This document shows, piece after piece, positions 1 to 8,932 of a DNA stretch of 15,826 nt. The DNA comes from Coemansia sp. RSA 1804 (Eukaryota > Kickxellomycota > Kickxellomycetes > Kickxellales > Kickxellaceae), in NCBI GenBank assembly GCA_027578815.1, contig JANBTH010000505.1, forward strand, positions 1 to 15,826. Direction: 5' to 3'. Position 1 is the first letter of the stretch; every line of letters begins with the position of its first letter. Position numbers and translations under genes: made by a program. A model generated the notes under the pieces. The model made no database searches. It was not told the origin of the DNA and saw only the letters and a list, made by a program, of their open reading frames with translations.

Positions 1-7
1 GGTAGCT

Positions 8-50
8 TGCACCGAAAGTGGGGGCGGATCCCGAGGGAACTTTCGGTGCA
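8..50. repeat. perfect 12-bp inverted repeat (hairpin) at the left edge
   Basis: The arms TGCACCGAAAGT (8-19) and ACTTTCGGTGCA (39-50) are exact reverse complements around a 19-nt GC-rich loop that contains GGATCC close to the symmetry centre. It is a GC-rich island against very AT-rich DNA to its right. It could be the end of a DNA transposon that lies mostly outside the window, a MITE remnant, or a transcript-end hairpin. No second copy of the arm is visible elsewhere in the window. The repeat is seen directly; its role is unknown. Confidence 0.75.
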
Positions 51-1461
51 GAAAGTTCACCACATTTATTTTATAAAATAAAAATAATTTCCAATAGCAA
101 CAACCAGGCCGCCTACAATTTGCAATATGCCTAACCAATTTTATGTTGTCAATATGGAATTTCTCTGCAGTGGTTCTTGTGTCTGTTTGGTACAGTAAAA
201 CAATTATTGTTAATATTAAACAAATATTAATATTTTGCACTTATTTTAATTTTTTTATCAGAACAAGTATAGATGCTAATGTTACTTAAGATAGAAAAAG
301 TTTTTAAATTATATAGTAATATACAAAAATTCCAAATTTATATGCTACTGATAAGCATTGGCTATTATTCTAGAGTCCAATTAGTTGCAATGCCAGTATT
401 TATTAACTAGATTTGCTAACTTCCCCGCTTACTATATCTTGCTTTTTTGCCTACATTTGCTGTTTCTCCTATCAAACAATGTGAGTTTATTTTGCAATTT
501 AACCAAGAAACGCTTCTCAACAAGCATAGATATGTAAACAGCAAGACCATCCAGACATTCTACATGAAAAAGATATTCATATACCCACGCCATTGCTTCT
601 AGTCTGTAGGTGGTCTGCAGCACTACTATGCTGCATTTTTAAGAAACCTAGGCTCTAAAAGTGATGCGTTCCAAGTTTGAGTTATGTGCAGGCCAATTGT
701 TCTAGAAATGCTAATATAAAATTTCTTTTTGCACTTTTATAGCCATTTTCAACAACTAAATAAAAAATGCTGGAGTCAAAAATTTATTCTTTGAAGTGCG
801 GCAGTTAATTAATAACGCATACTAGAATATAAAATAAATGTGACCGGCGCAGATTAATTAGATCATTAAAAATATTATAAATAATTATATTGAGCATACT
901 ACTTGTCTGTTGGACAGGTAATATTGCGAGAAACTTGTGAAATCCTTTAGAATCCATACTTTTTTATATATCTACCTGTCAAAACCACTGAACCCTTTAT
1001 TTTTGTAAAAAATAAAAATTACAAAATTACAAAAGCACAGAAATGCTATTTGCATCCTCTTTTTTTACTTTTCTATCGCCTGGGTTTTCTCTCTTTTTCC
1101 TGGTTCTCTCATAGTTTTTTACCATCTGTTTGTTTGTTAGTAGCCATAACTACCCTACAATTGGAATAAATAAAGAACAACGTCAAAACGCACATTATCC
1201 ATTAGAACGATTTTATTGTCGTGTAATGTAGAATGTTAACAGTTATTTCTTTACTGTATTAAACAAACACAGGGAGCGCCGCAGAGATATTGTATACAGA
1301 CAAGATGAAAGTAGTTGGGCGTGCTGCTGGTCTTAGATTGACTATAACAGAGCATAAGCAACTTTTAATAAAACTGATACTTGAATCTAAAAATAAACTA
1401 TCAGAAACTGTTTAACAAAAATTGCTTTATTTCCATGGTCTGACAGCTCATTAAAAATCTC
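51..1461. other. AT-rich gene-free stretch
   Basis: This is low-complexity AT-rich DNA with frequent stops in all frames. A 63-codon minus-strand open stretch at 432-623 has no recognisable domain and no convincing splice sites. A short inverted repeat (TTTTGTAA with TTACAAAA, about 1003-1029) is probably chance in such DNA. A small patch around 1270-1350 is less AT-rich but carries no open frame worth calling. The right end holds the 3' flank of the minus-strand kinase gene. I see no RNA gene here. Confidence 0.5.
1426..1431 (-). terminator. candidate poly(A) signal of the FunK1 gene
   Basis: TTTATT on the plus strand reads AATAAA on the minus strand. It lies 181 nt past the kinase stop codon and about 30 nt past the next in-frame stop. 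Position and exact match fit a poly(A) signal, although AATAAA is common by chance in AT-rich DNA. Confidence 0.4.
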
Positions 1462-1611
1462 TCACATCGTTCTAAAAGCCCATACACTATGCATATAATT
1501 GACATCAATATGGATTCTGCTGGATGTCAGCGATGCGCTGTTAATTAGTGATAGTCCGTCTTTTGCATTCCCAATGACACTGCTAAACATCTGAAATATG
1601 ATCTGCCGCAG

Positions 1612-4565
1612 CTACATATCAGAAGCAGCAGCCTTTTGCTCGTCTCTTATCAACAGCTCTCGCGCTTTTTCTCTCGCAACCCTCATGACTTGGAGAAGCT
1701 TCTTGGCTATCACATCAGCTACCTTGGCGCGTTCCTTAAATGGGTCAACCTCGGCTGGTTGTTTAAATACGTCATCCCAGTCAAACCCCCAATCGTCTTT
1801 ATCTAATTCCGAGTCATTAGGTAGTGCACCTCGTTGTTTAGCCTCTTTTGGGTCGTCTATTAGAGTCTTTCGCAGTTCATGCACAACGTGGATTAGACCC
1901 TTGATATAGGGTATGTTCTTATCAAAGTCGTTAGTTATGACATTGAACGATTTGTGAGTGTCGAGATCTGCTCGCTTCTGGTCCGCACATTTGAATATGT
2001 CGTCCTGACACCAGTTAGAAACTCTTTTTGTTGGCTTATCAGGCCTGGTTGTGCAGTACCCATTCAATCTAATCGCAGTTCGTTGACGCGAGGCTGACCT
2101 GTGTTTGACCTGTCTTGTCGGAATTTTGCGCTCTGGATTGGCTAGTTTCTGCTCCTTAACGAGTCTCCTTGCTCGCCAGTCGTAGGATCCGGTCCAACAC
2201 ATAATGTAAATGAGCGATTCCCACTCGTCCAGCAGAGAGTAATCAGCATTACCGCGCTCAAGATTCGTTATGCTCATGTAGGGCAGCGTTCCGGATCGTT
2301 CAAAGTTGCGCATTGAATCCACGTCGTCATTGCAAATTGCATGATCAAAATCAATGAGCATGCCTTTGATGCCGCTGCCGCTACCTGTGAATAGGATGTT
2401 GTTGGTCGACATGTCGCGATGCAGAATATTGCAGTGCTTGTATATGGCATTGTGGCATTCCATAACGTCTGCCAGCACACAAATAAGCTCCAGGCAGTTT
2501 CTGATATACTTTAAGGGCCGACCAATTCCTATCATACAAATTCTCTTGTGAACGCGGAGAGGGAACTTGGCAATCTCACGGCTTTGAGTAGTATTATCGT
2601 CTGTGGATTCATCCTCCGCGCTACGCAGAGCAGCCATTTTGTCAGTGTGACGACGGTCAAGCTCGTCGCTAATTCTGCTGGATAGTATCGATTTGCCGGT
2701 GTCTTCAACGGCTTGGCATTCGCCATTAGCATCCAGCCGCTTGATCCGAACCCTGCCGCCGCTATCATATCTGGGATACATGCCATCGAGGTCAATTTCA
2801 TCATCAGGACCCTTTGCTTTTGCCATAGCTAGTCTTTCAGTAACTTTCCGCAAGTGCCTGCTTTCATCGCGGTAGTCGGCGTCGGCGTCCTCCGTTGCCT
2901 CAGGCCAGGCATCTTTGATGAACCGATCCGGCCGATGTTTGCGACCACCACGCACCGGCCGCTCTTCAGACGCAGCAAAGCATCGCGTGTGCCTTCCAAA
3001 CAGTCGCTCAGCTCCAATGACAGCGCCTTCAGAATAGTACGTTTTTGTTTGGCCATCATGCTCGACCTTGATCTCGTAGTAGCCAGGCTCTCTGTGGTGA
3101 ATTATGGTCGGATCGTATCCGAGCTGATGCGACTCGCAAAAGGACCAGTTCACAAGCAAGTGCACCAGCTGCTTGCGGCCTTCTGTTTGACCCAGATCAA
3201 TCACTGGTGAAGCCAGCGCATAGTTTGGTCCGAAAAACACAATCTTCGCAAGTCTTCCCGAGACAGCCAAGCCCCACACAAACCGCCTGTTGTACTGCTC
3301 TTCGTATATCCCGCGCGAGTACCGGAAGAGCTGTGGCATGGCGTTGTCGATGCTGTCCTGACTGGTTTTAACCTCAATCAGCGCAAACGTATCAATGAGT
3401 TTAGGCGATTGGTTATTCGTCGTCTCTGGCAATTTGATCGACGTGCCAACCTGGTATTTGTCAACCTCTGCAAGATTAAGGACAATATCGACGCGAGACC
3501 TGTCGTCGCCGTCTTCGAACTTTCTGTCAGACTTGGCAAACGGAACAATCAAACGCTTTGGTAGAGTGCGCTGGGTATTCCGTGACAGCTTGATACAGCT
3601 CGCAACAAAGCTAAAGAACTGAGAGATCGGTCTGTAGAGAGCACTTTCTTCGGTTTGTTCATTGCCATCTATTGTCCATTGCTTGAACTCGACGATGCTG
3701 CTGATTAGAGCCGTAATATCGCCAGTAGGCTTTTTCTTTGCTGATTTGCCCTTGGCGGATGGCAGCAACGGCTGTTGCTGCTGCTGCTTTAAAACCCACT
3801 CTGAAATGATGCTGGCGGATCTAGTAGAAGCAGAGTTGGCATTACTTGATTTGCAAGCTTTTGGATTCTTGCCGCCACGCCTTCTTCCTCGCGAGCTTTC
3901 GGCTTTATTACTAGCGGGCCGACTGTCCTCTTCTGTGCAAAGGCTCTCAACTAGCGCAGATATGCTATTCGCTAAAGCACGGGCTGCGCTTTTTGCGCCC
4001 TCATCTTCAGGAACCGCAAGATCGAGTATTCCGTGAACGCCGTACTCCATATAATCGTCTACCATCATCATGAATTCCTTCTTGCGTGCAGCTAGAATCT
4101 CCGAGCCGTCGTAGTTTTTTGTAACTAAAGAGGCCGAGTTCACTGTACACACTTTCCTTGGCGTACTCATGGGCGCATCCTTTGGCTGATCTGACTCGGC
4201 AATGCTGAGTTGCTGCATATCTCGGTATGCAGGTTCTCCGGCGTTGCAATCACCTAATTGTATAGAGTGCACTGTTTCGTTAGTAACTATTGTTCTACGA
4301 TACTGTGTTGGCCACCCAGTCTGTCGGCGTTAGACTTACCACTAGAAAGCGCTCTGCTCTTTGGATTGGATGGCTGTCGTTTATCGGGAGTCAAATGAGA
4401 CTCGTTGAACAGATGGCGATTTTGTTTTGGCGTTTGGTTGGCAGGGTCTAGTACTCCTTCAGCTGTGTTGTTGATGTTGATGTTGACCCTTCCATTTTCT
4501 AGTCGCGCTCTCGCTCGGGTGAAAGGGCGCGAGCTTTCCTCTGGCGAATGGCTTCTCTTTGGCAT
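1612..4565 (-). CDS. FunK1-type protein kinase with N-terminal PD-(D/E)XK-like region, two exons, 955 aa
   Basis: Exon 1 runs 4565-4340 from an ATG (starting MPKRSHSPEE); exon 2 runs 4253-1612. Removing the 86-nt intron joins them in frame. Residues 1-260 look disordered, with basic patches (RGRRRGG near 197, KSAKKKP near 245, possibly nuclear localisation) and a five-Gln run near 232. Residues about 270-440 hold SRVDIVL (Asp331) and ALIEVK (Glu369, Lys371), spaced like a PD-(D/E)XK nuclease core. The kinase domain follows: FIKDAW supplies the probable ATP-binding Lys522; DESRHLRK the C-helix Glu (about 539); HRDMSTNNIL the catalytic Asp689 and metal-binding Asn694; LIDFDHA the DFG-equivalent (Asp710); then GTLPYMS and LDEWESLIY. 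These match the fungal-specific FunK1 family (Pfam Pkinase_fungal). All catalytic residues are present, so it is probably an active Ser/Thr kinase; substrate unknown. About 75 residues are inserted between the C-helix and the PLRVHKR segment. A downstream ATG in exon 2 (4218) is an alternative start if the intron is not used. Confidence 0.88.
4254..4339 (-). other. intron of the FunK1 gene
   Basis: On the minus strand the 86-nt intron starts GTAAGT at 4339, has a perfect TACTAAC branch sequence about 25 nt before its end, and ends in ATTAG at 4254. It has phase 1: the final G of exon 1 joins GT of exon 2 to make a Gly codon. Splicing joins the ATG-initiated open frame of exon 1 to the long exon 2 frame, which has no ATG of its own before 4218. 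Signals and frame agree, so this is well supported without transcript data. Confidence 0.88.
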
Positions 4566-5172
4566 TTCTGTCCAAGCAAAAACAACAGAGGGCTGTGTAA
4601 AGTACAAAATTAAACAAAAAAAAAGTGAATGTATAAATTAAAGTAGTGAAGGGAAACAAGAAAGTAAAACCGACTTGCGAATTGTAAATTAACCATATCG
4701 TAAACATACATGCATGATAAAGTAAACACAGCTCGACCAATCACAATGCTCGTGGCGGTTGAAGCAAAAAAAGCAAGCTTGTTTTTCTGTGCGTTTTTCA
4801 CCTTCTCTTGCTTGAGAGCTACTTTTTCTTTCTATTAAATACTTTTGCACTTTATTTAGTATTATCCTACACTTATTTACCTGTCTTTAACCGTTTAATT
4901 CGTTCCTTGTATTCTTTTTTTGAAAACATTCAAATGTACACTCCAACAAGAAAGGGCGCAAAAGAGGGGCTTCAAGCGCAAATATTCTAACCAACTCAAC
5001 AGTTTGATTCTCCAGAGCCAAAGCGACAGCGAAAGGAAACTGGTTCCTCGCACACCGGTAAGCATTATTTGCTTGTTAGCAGCTGCTTTCTTTTCTATTG
5101 CTAGCAGTCTTGTAAACAAAACCACAATGCGGCGCATCGTTATCACAGCAGCTAATTAACTCCTAGTAAAAT
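4566..5172. promoter_or_regulatory. divergent spacer between the two FunK1-family genes
   Basis: This 607-bp region lies between two head-to-head genes and should hold both promoters. An exact CCAAT (4737-4741, plus orientation) lies near the middle, and a TATAAAT stands at about 4632. On the right, a good donor (GTAAGC at 5058) ends an open stretch from about 4920 rich in Lys, Arg and Ser codons but with no ATG. It may be the decayed first exon of the right-hand copy. Acceptors at 5166 and 5183 do not restore one clean frame, so I do not call that exon. Confidence 0.4.
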
Positions 5173-5850
5173 ATGATTTGTAGCGTCTGTCAACAACACT
5201 GCAGTCGATCTGATGTACTGGACGAAGAAGATGACATTGCGGCTGAATCAATAGGCCGTCTTTTGTTTGAATTTCAACAGCACACATCTAGGCGTCCGAT
5301 TACACGTATGCAAGCTCGCAAGGAAGCCGCAGAGAATCGTGGAGTATCTGGTTTTATGAAAAAGACACCGTCGCTGCACAGTGAGTTTAGGTCGTGGATT
5401 TCAACAGGGGCCATTTCTGGCACCGCCAAAAGAGAGCGTGAAGTATACCAGAGCATCAACAGCCTGATAACGTTTGTTGCACAGTGCATCAAGCTCTACT
5501 ATCTGTCGCTGAATACACCAGACAGCGATAGCTTTCCCAGCGACGGTTGTCTCGTCTACCCATGCTCACAGCAAGACATCAAGCCAAAGGGCGGAGACGA
5601 TGCTTCGCGCATTGACATTGGGCTGGTGACAGCGCAATTAAAGCCTGGCATGGAAACAGAGTTGGATGAACGTAGCGCCGAATATGAATATATATTTGCA
5701 GTTGCCGAGGTAAAGCTGAAAAGCAGACCCAGCGATGTCAACAATGCCTTTGCACAGCTGCTGAGATACACCTGCAAAATCTACAAGTGGCAGGCGAATC
5801 GGCGGTTTGCGTGGGGTCTGACTGTGTGGAGCCGATATTCAAGATCATGA
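5173..5850 (+). pseudogene. truncated FunK1-family copy, nuclease-like region only, 225 codons
   Basis: Residues about 90-216 match the pre-kinase region of the intact neighbour. INSLITFVAQCIKL parallels its ISQFFSFVASCIKL; SRIDIGL (Asp148) parallels SRVDIVL; AVAEVK (Glu179, Lys181) parallels ALIEVK; and NRRFAWGLTV parallels NRRFVWGLAV. Thus the Asp...Glu-X-Lys triad is kept. The frame then collapses after GLTV and stops at 5850, and no kinase domain follows (no HRD or DFD equivalent downstream). Just past GLTV the +1 frame reads CGADIQ, which resembles how family members continue. That points to a small indel in the GTGTG run at about 5821-5830, followed by total loss. The first ATG (5173) has in-frame stops just upstream (TAG, TAA), so the original N-terminus was probably on a lost or mutated exon. 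It might still make a stand-alone nuclease-like protein, but decay is the simpler reading. Confidence 0.72.
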
Positions 5851-6206
5851 CCAATTATTTCTGTGGTTCTAATTGTTTTACTAAACTTGTGAATAAGCCT
5901 GCGGTTGGAGGTTGTTGTACGGTGCAGACACTTTTCATATTGAAATAGCACTCTAGAAATATTGCCCCTTGGTAATCAGATCACGTTATTCAATCTGTTG
6001 GCTGGTGTTTGTGATCTCACCATTCTTTTTAAAGTAAACAAGTAAACAGAAAAGCACTGCCAGCGTAAACTGTGTGATCGGAAGCTTACTTCTTTCTTCT
6101 TTACTTTGAATTCAAGCTTGTTTCAATGTCTTGCTTATTGCTATCATAGTCTTATCTTTTTCTTAATAAATATTATTCAAAACTACCTAAAGAAACCAAC
6201 TCCTTC

Positions 6207-6258
6207 TTCAATAGTGAATATTGGTGCTTTTTATAGCCACTGATCATTCACTATTGAA
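6207..6258. repeat. perfect 13-bp inverted repeat
   Basis: TTCAATAGTGAAT (6207-6219) is the exact reverse complement of ATTCACTATTGAA (6246-6258), with a 26-nt loop. It lies downstream of both convergent genes. It could be a 3'-end structure or a small MITE-like element. Confidence 0.75.
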
Positions 6259-6311
6259 AAGAATACACTACTAAAGAATCAGATCCTATTAGAAAAATGT
6301 TATTCATGATG

Positions 6312-6373
6312 GTATGAGATGTTAACCTTTGCATCAAATATTAACATTTTGATCAAATGTTAACATCTCATAC
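6312..6373. repeat. perfect 15-bp inverted repeat with internal near-repeat
   Basis: GTATGAGATGTTAAC (6312-6326) is the exact reverse complement of GTTAACATCTCATAC (6359-6373). Outside the perfect arms the similarity continues imperfectly (CATGAT on the left, ATCAT on the right). The 32-nt loop contains ATCAAATATTAACAT (6333-6347), repeated with one change at 6352-6366. It ends 18 nt from the stop codon of the MBL gene, so it would lie in that gene's 3'UTR. Confidence 0.78.
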
Positions 6374-6391
6374 GTCATCATAACAGTATAG

Positions 6392-7330
6392 CTATTGACA
6401 ATTGTCTTTTTTATTGCTTGCCTTAAACTCAATTTTTAGGCCATCATGGGCTGGCCCAATATCAATATTTTCTTCATCTTCCAACCTTTGTCCTATTTTT
6501 TCAACCTCGGAGTGTTCCAACTCATGGTAAAAACCAGTAAGCAGAGTGCGCTGGGGCTTGAGGTTTCTGACTTCATCAACAGCTTGCCAGAAGCCAAAGT
6601 GTGAACGGTGTGGTGTCCACTGCAGAGCGTCAAGGACTAGCAGTTTGGAGTCTTTCATCAAAGCAGCAGTTTTTTCAGGAATGTATGAGCAGTCAGAGAC
6701 ATAGGAGATGTTATCAAAGTGATACCCTGTAAAGTAATAAGGACTACCATCACTGTACTTTCCATGCTCAACACGGAGAGGCTGAAAGGTCATGCCCTGG
6801 CATTCAAATGAATTGTAGGGCTCATCAATTACATGGAACTTGTGTTTGGGAACATCACCACTGCCTGTAGCCTTTTGTGAGTCTACCAAGTAAGGAAACA
6901 TTGAGGAAATAGTTTCATATGTCTGTCTATCAGCATAGATGGGTATTTGGGTGCCATCATCTTTTGCCCATTGCCATAGGTCATCAAGGCCCACAATAGC
7001 GTCAGTATGGCCATGGGTAATAAGCACAGCATCAATTGAGTTTACATTGTGCTTAACAAACACAGCAAGTGCAGACTGGTAAAATGTTTTTCCACAATCA
7101 ATCACTACATTGCGAATTCGTCCATCAGGATGGTTAATTCTAACAAGCATAGATGTGTTGTGTCTCCTGTTCTTGCAGCCCTCTGGAGTTACTGACAGCT
7201 TGCATGTTTTGCATGATGAGCTACTATTAATCAAGCAGTTAAGGTCTGGTAAAGACCCAGATGTACCAGTGCCTAGAAATATAACCTCCTGTACATAGCC
7301 TTTTGCTTGCTCAATTGTAGGATGGGCCAT
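6392..7330 (-). CDS. MBL-fold metal-dependent hydrolase, PhnP-like (Lactamase_B_2 type), 312 aa
   Basis: A complete intronless gene with ATG at 7330 (MAHPTIEQ) and stop TAG at 6392. The fold begins at once with EVIFLGTGTSGSLPD (15-29). Next come Cys-rich spacing (Cys32, 40, 43, 52) and NRRHNTSMLV, the NRR-type segment of PhnP relatives. The metal motif is THGHTDA (His106, His108, Asp110). Later candidate ligands are VEHG (His189), SDCS (Asp213), PHRSHFGF (His241/244) and LTGFYHELEH (His269); PAHDGL lies near the end. Length is normal for the eukaryotic branch, whose members include uncharacterised yeast hydrolases. PhnP itself is a cyclic phosphodiesterase; the substrate here is unknown. No signal peptide, so probably cytosolic. 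Codon use is AT-rich, unlike the transketolase and phosphatase to the right. The classical fourth His of HxHxDH is Ala here (see findings). Confidence 0.9.
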   Translation of the reverse strand: MAHPTIEQAKGYVQEVIFLGTGTSGSLPDLNCLINSSSSCKTCKLSVTPEGCKNRRHNTSMLVRINHPDGRIRNVVIDCGKTFYQSALAVFVKHNVNSIDAVLITHGHTDAIVGLDDLWQWAKDDGTQIPIYADRQTYETISSMFPYLVDSQKATGSGDVPKHKFHVIDEPYNSFECQGMTFQPLRVEHGKYSDGSPYYFTGYHFDNISYVSDCSYIPEKTAALMKDSKLLVLDALQWTPHRSHFGFWQAVDEVRNLKPQRTLLTGFYHELEHSEVEKIGQRLEDEENIDIGPAHDGLKIEFKASNKKDNCQ

Positions 7331-8296
7331 CAGTTTAATAATTGTTATTTTACTTTATTAATGGACTGGCAATGTAGGTAATGATTGTAGATAATTGTAA
7401 ACCAAGAAAGAGAAAAGAGAAATAAAATTTTTTTATATCAAATGAATAAGCAAAAATTTTATTGTAAAGTCTTATCTCCATGTCTGACAATATCAACAGC
7501 ACAGTTTTTTGAAGACAGGCATTGGCAGGCTTGCCAACTCTTTAATTGAGTGCACAGTGTAATAAATCAATTTGACATGACTTTTTACACTTGCATGACC
7601 TATTTTTGCATATCTGATTGCTCATGTGTGCTTAGATTAATTATATAATGGGCAAAATTTTATAGGAGCATTAATTTAGATTTATTAAAAATTTAATTAT
7701 GATGTGTTGTTTCACTTGAAGTAAAAGATGTCTAATTAAACTAAAGTTTTATTTATTTTTGCTTTCAGTGCTAAATTTCTTATCTTTAATAAGCAAAATA
7801 GTATTTAACCTTATTTTTTGTTATCTTATTTAACAACATGCTGGTAACTTTTGGCAAATGTCTTTAATGTGTATACTTTTAAACAAAAAGCTTGATTAAT
7901 TTTTTAAAGATTAACATGATTTATATATTAACAGCCTGTTACAATGCAACATAAACCCAGAAAATGGCCATGTTTCTGTGTAACAATTAAAATGTGTTTT
8001 TACAAAGAATAATGGCAGGCATGTGAGCTATCTGGATATCTGTCTTATTGTGATGTGAGATATCTTGAAATTAAACATTCTGGTCATATATTCAGATATT
8101 ATGATATCACAGAGTTAAATTAAATTTATTTATAATATAATGAAGGATTTGTCTTGTAATGAGCATGTTTTTTGTCATCAGTTTGAAAGCATGATAAAAC
8201 AGATATGATTTTTTGCTCTGTTGTATGATAATTCTATTAAAGTACTTTAAAGAATGGTTCATTCAATTAACTAGCAATTGTATCCTGGAGCAGAGT
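7331..8296. other. AT-rich divergent spacer
   Basis: This lies between the MBL gene (minus) and the four-TM gene (plus). It should hold both promoters. It is dense in A/T runs and short stops, and I found no supportable ORF, RNA gene or repeat. A short open frame from ATG 8225 runs to the putative donor at its right end (see the next entry). Confidence 0.45.
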
Positions 8297-8450
8297 GTAA
8301 GTGAGCACATTTGCAAGTGTTTTATATAATGGTAGTATAGATTTGACTTTTTTCTCACAATATTTTTCTTGAGTGGTTTTTCTTTTTCTTCCTTTTTTGC
8401 CATGCTTTATTACTAATTTCACAAACTTTATTGTTTTGTTTTCATAATAG
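8297..8450 (+). other. probable intron just upstream of the four-TM gene
   Basis: The right end is a strong acceptor: TTACTAAT branch-like sequence at about 8410-8417, a T-rich tract, then ATAATAG ending at 8450, only two bases before the ATG at 8453. The best upstream donor is GTAAGT at 8297, giving a 154-nt leader intron. A second donor (GTGAGC at 8301) would instead join an ATG at 8225 in frame and add 26 residues. Transcript data would decide between leader intron and longer protein. Confidence 0.55.
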
Positions 8451-8452
8451 TA

Positions 8453-8932
8453 ATGCCAAATAATATTAATCGCTTCAAGCTTATTAGAGGCTTGTCCTTT
8501 ATACCTGCATTTTTTAATGTAATGGTAATTTCACTACTAAGTGTATATGACACAAATGGCAATACTCTTGTTAAAAAGCCATACTGGTACAATGTAACAT
8601 ATGCAGTGCGAGGAATTGTGTGTGTTACAACATTATATACAGCACTCCGAATTATTGGTTCAGATAAAGACAAAGGCACAAGAAGGCAGGTGTTTTATGC
8701 AGTTCACTACAGCTTGATTATGCTTGTTTCTTGTGCTGTTATATATTTTGATCCAGCAACAACAGTTCTTTTAGTTGCTAAAAACTTGGATCTTCTTGGC
8801 AGGTCATGCCAGGGATTAAGTGTCACATACTTGATAATAGTAATTATTTACATTTCAATTTTCATTATAAGTGAGTGGAGAGGGGAAAGGGCAGAAGCAA
8901 AAACAGAGGATGAGGTTGTGGAGGAAGCTTGA
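8453..8932 (+). CDS. unrecognised four-transmembrane protein, 159 aa
   Basis: I do not recognise the family. Four hydrophobic segments are clear: about residues 11-31, 47-68, 80-98 and 121-141. Between TM1 and TM2 is a short polar loop (DTNGNT then KKPYW). A charged loop SDKDKGTRRQ separates TM2 from TM3. The C-terminal tail from 142 is polar and acidic (ends EDEVVEEA). Positive charges near both the N-terminus and the TM2-TM3 loop suggest that both ends and that loop are cytosolic, though this is only a positive-inside guess. Codon use is AT-rich like the MBL gene. The start is the first ATG after a strong splice acceptor; an upstream coding exon is possible. It could be the C-terminal part of a larger membrane protein, but a free-standing small protein fits the sequence. 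Confidence 0.6.
   Translation: MPNNINRFKLIRGLSFIPAFFNVMVISLLSVYDTNGNTLVKKPYWYNVTYAVRGIVCVTTLYTALRIIGSDKDKGTRRQVFYAVHYSLIMLVSCAVIYFDPATTVLLVAKNLDLLGRSCQGLSVTYLIIVIIYISIFIISEWRGERAEAKTEDEVVEEA

Larger units (their letters stand above)
5851..6391. other. convergent spacer with two hairpins and a poly(A)-like site
   Basis: This AT-rich spacer lies between the broken FunK1 copy (plus) and the MBL gene (minus). An AATAAA stands at 6165-6170 on the plus strand. Two perfect inverted repeats follow at 6207-6258 and 6312-6373 (listed separately). Nothing here resembles the missing kinase domain. Confidence 0.5.

Noticed and set aside
1..60. tRNA or small RNA gene at the left edge
   Set aside because: The hairpin has a single 12-bp stem with no cloverleaf arms or internal promoter boxes, so a tRNA is not supported.
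432..623. 63-codon minus-strand open stretch with hydrophobic and acidic residues
   Set aside because: No domain recognised and no convincing branch point or acceptor upstream; it could be a relic exon, but the evidence is too thin to annotate.
4920..5057. Possible first exon of the right-hand FunK1 copy ending at donor GTAAGC
   Set aside because: No ATG in the open frame, the other two frames have stops, and no acceptor joins it in frame to the 5173 ORF. Recorded only as a possible decayed exon.
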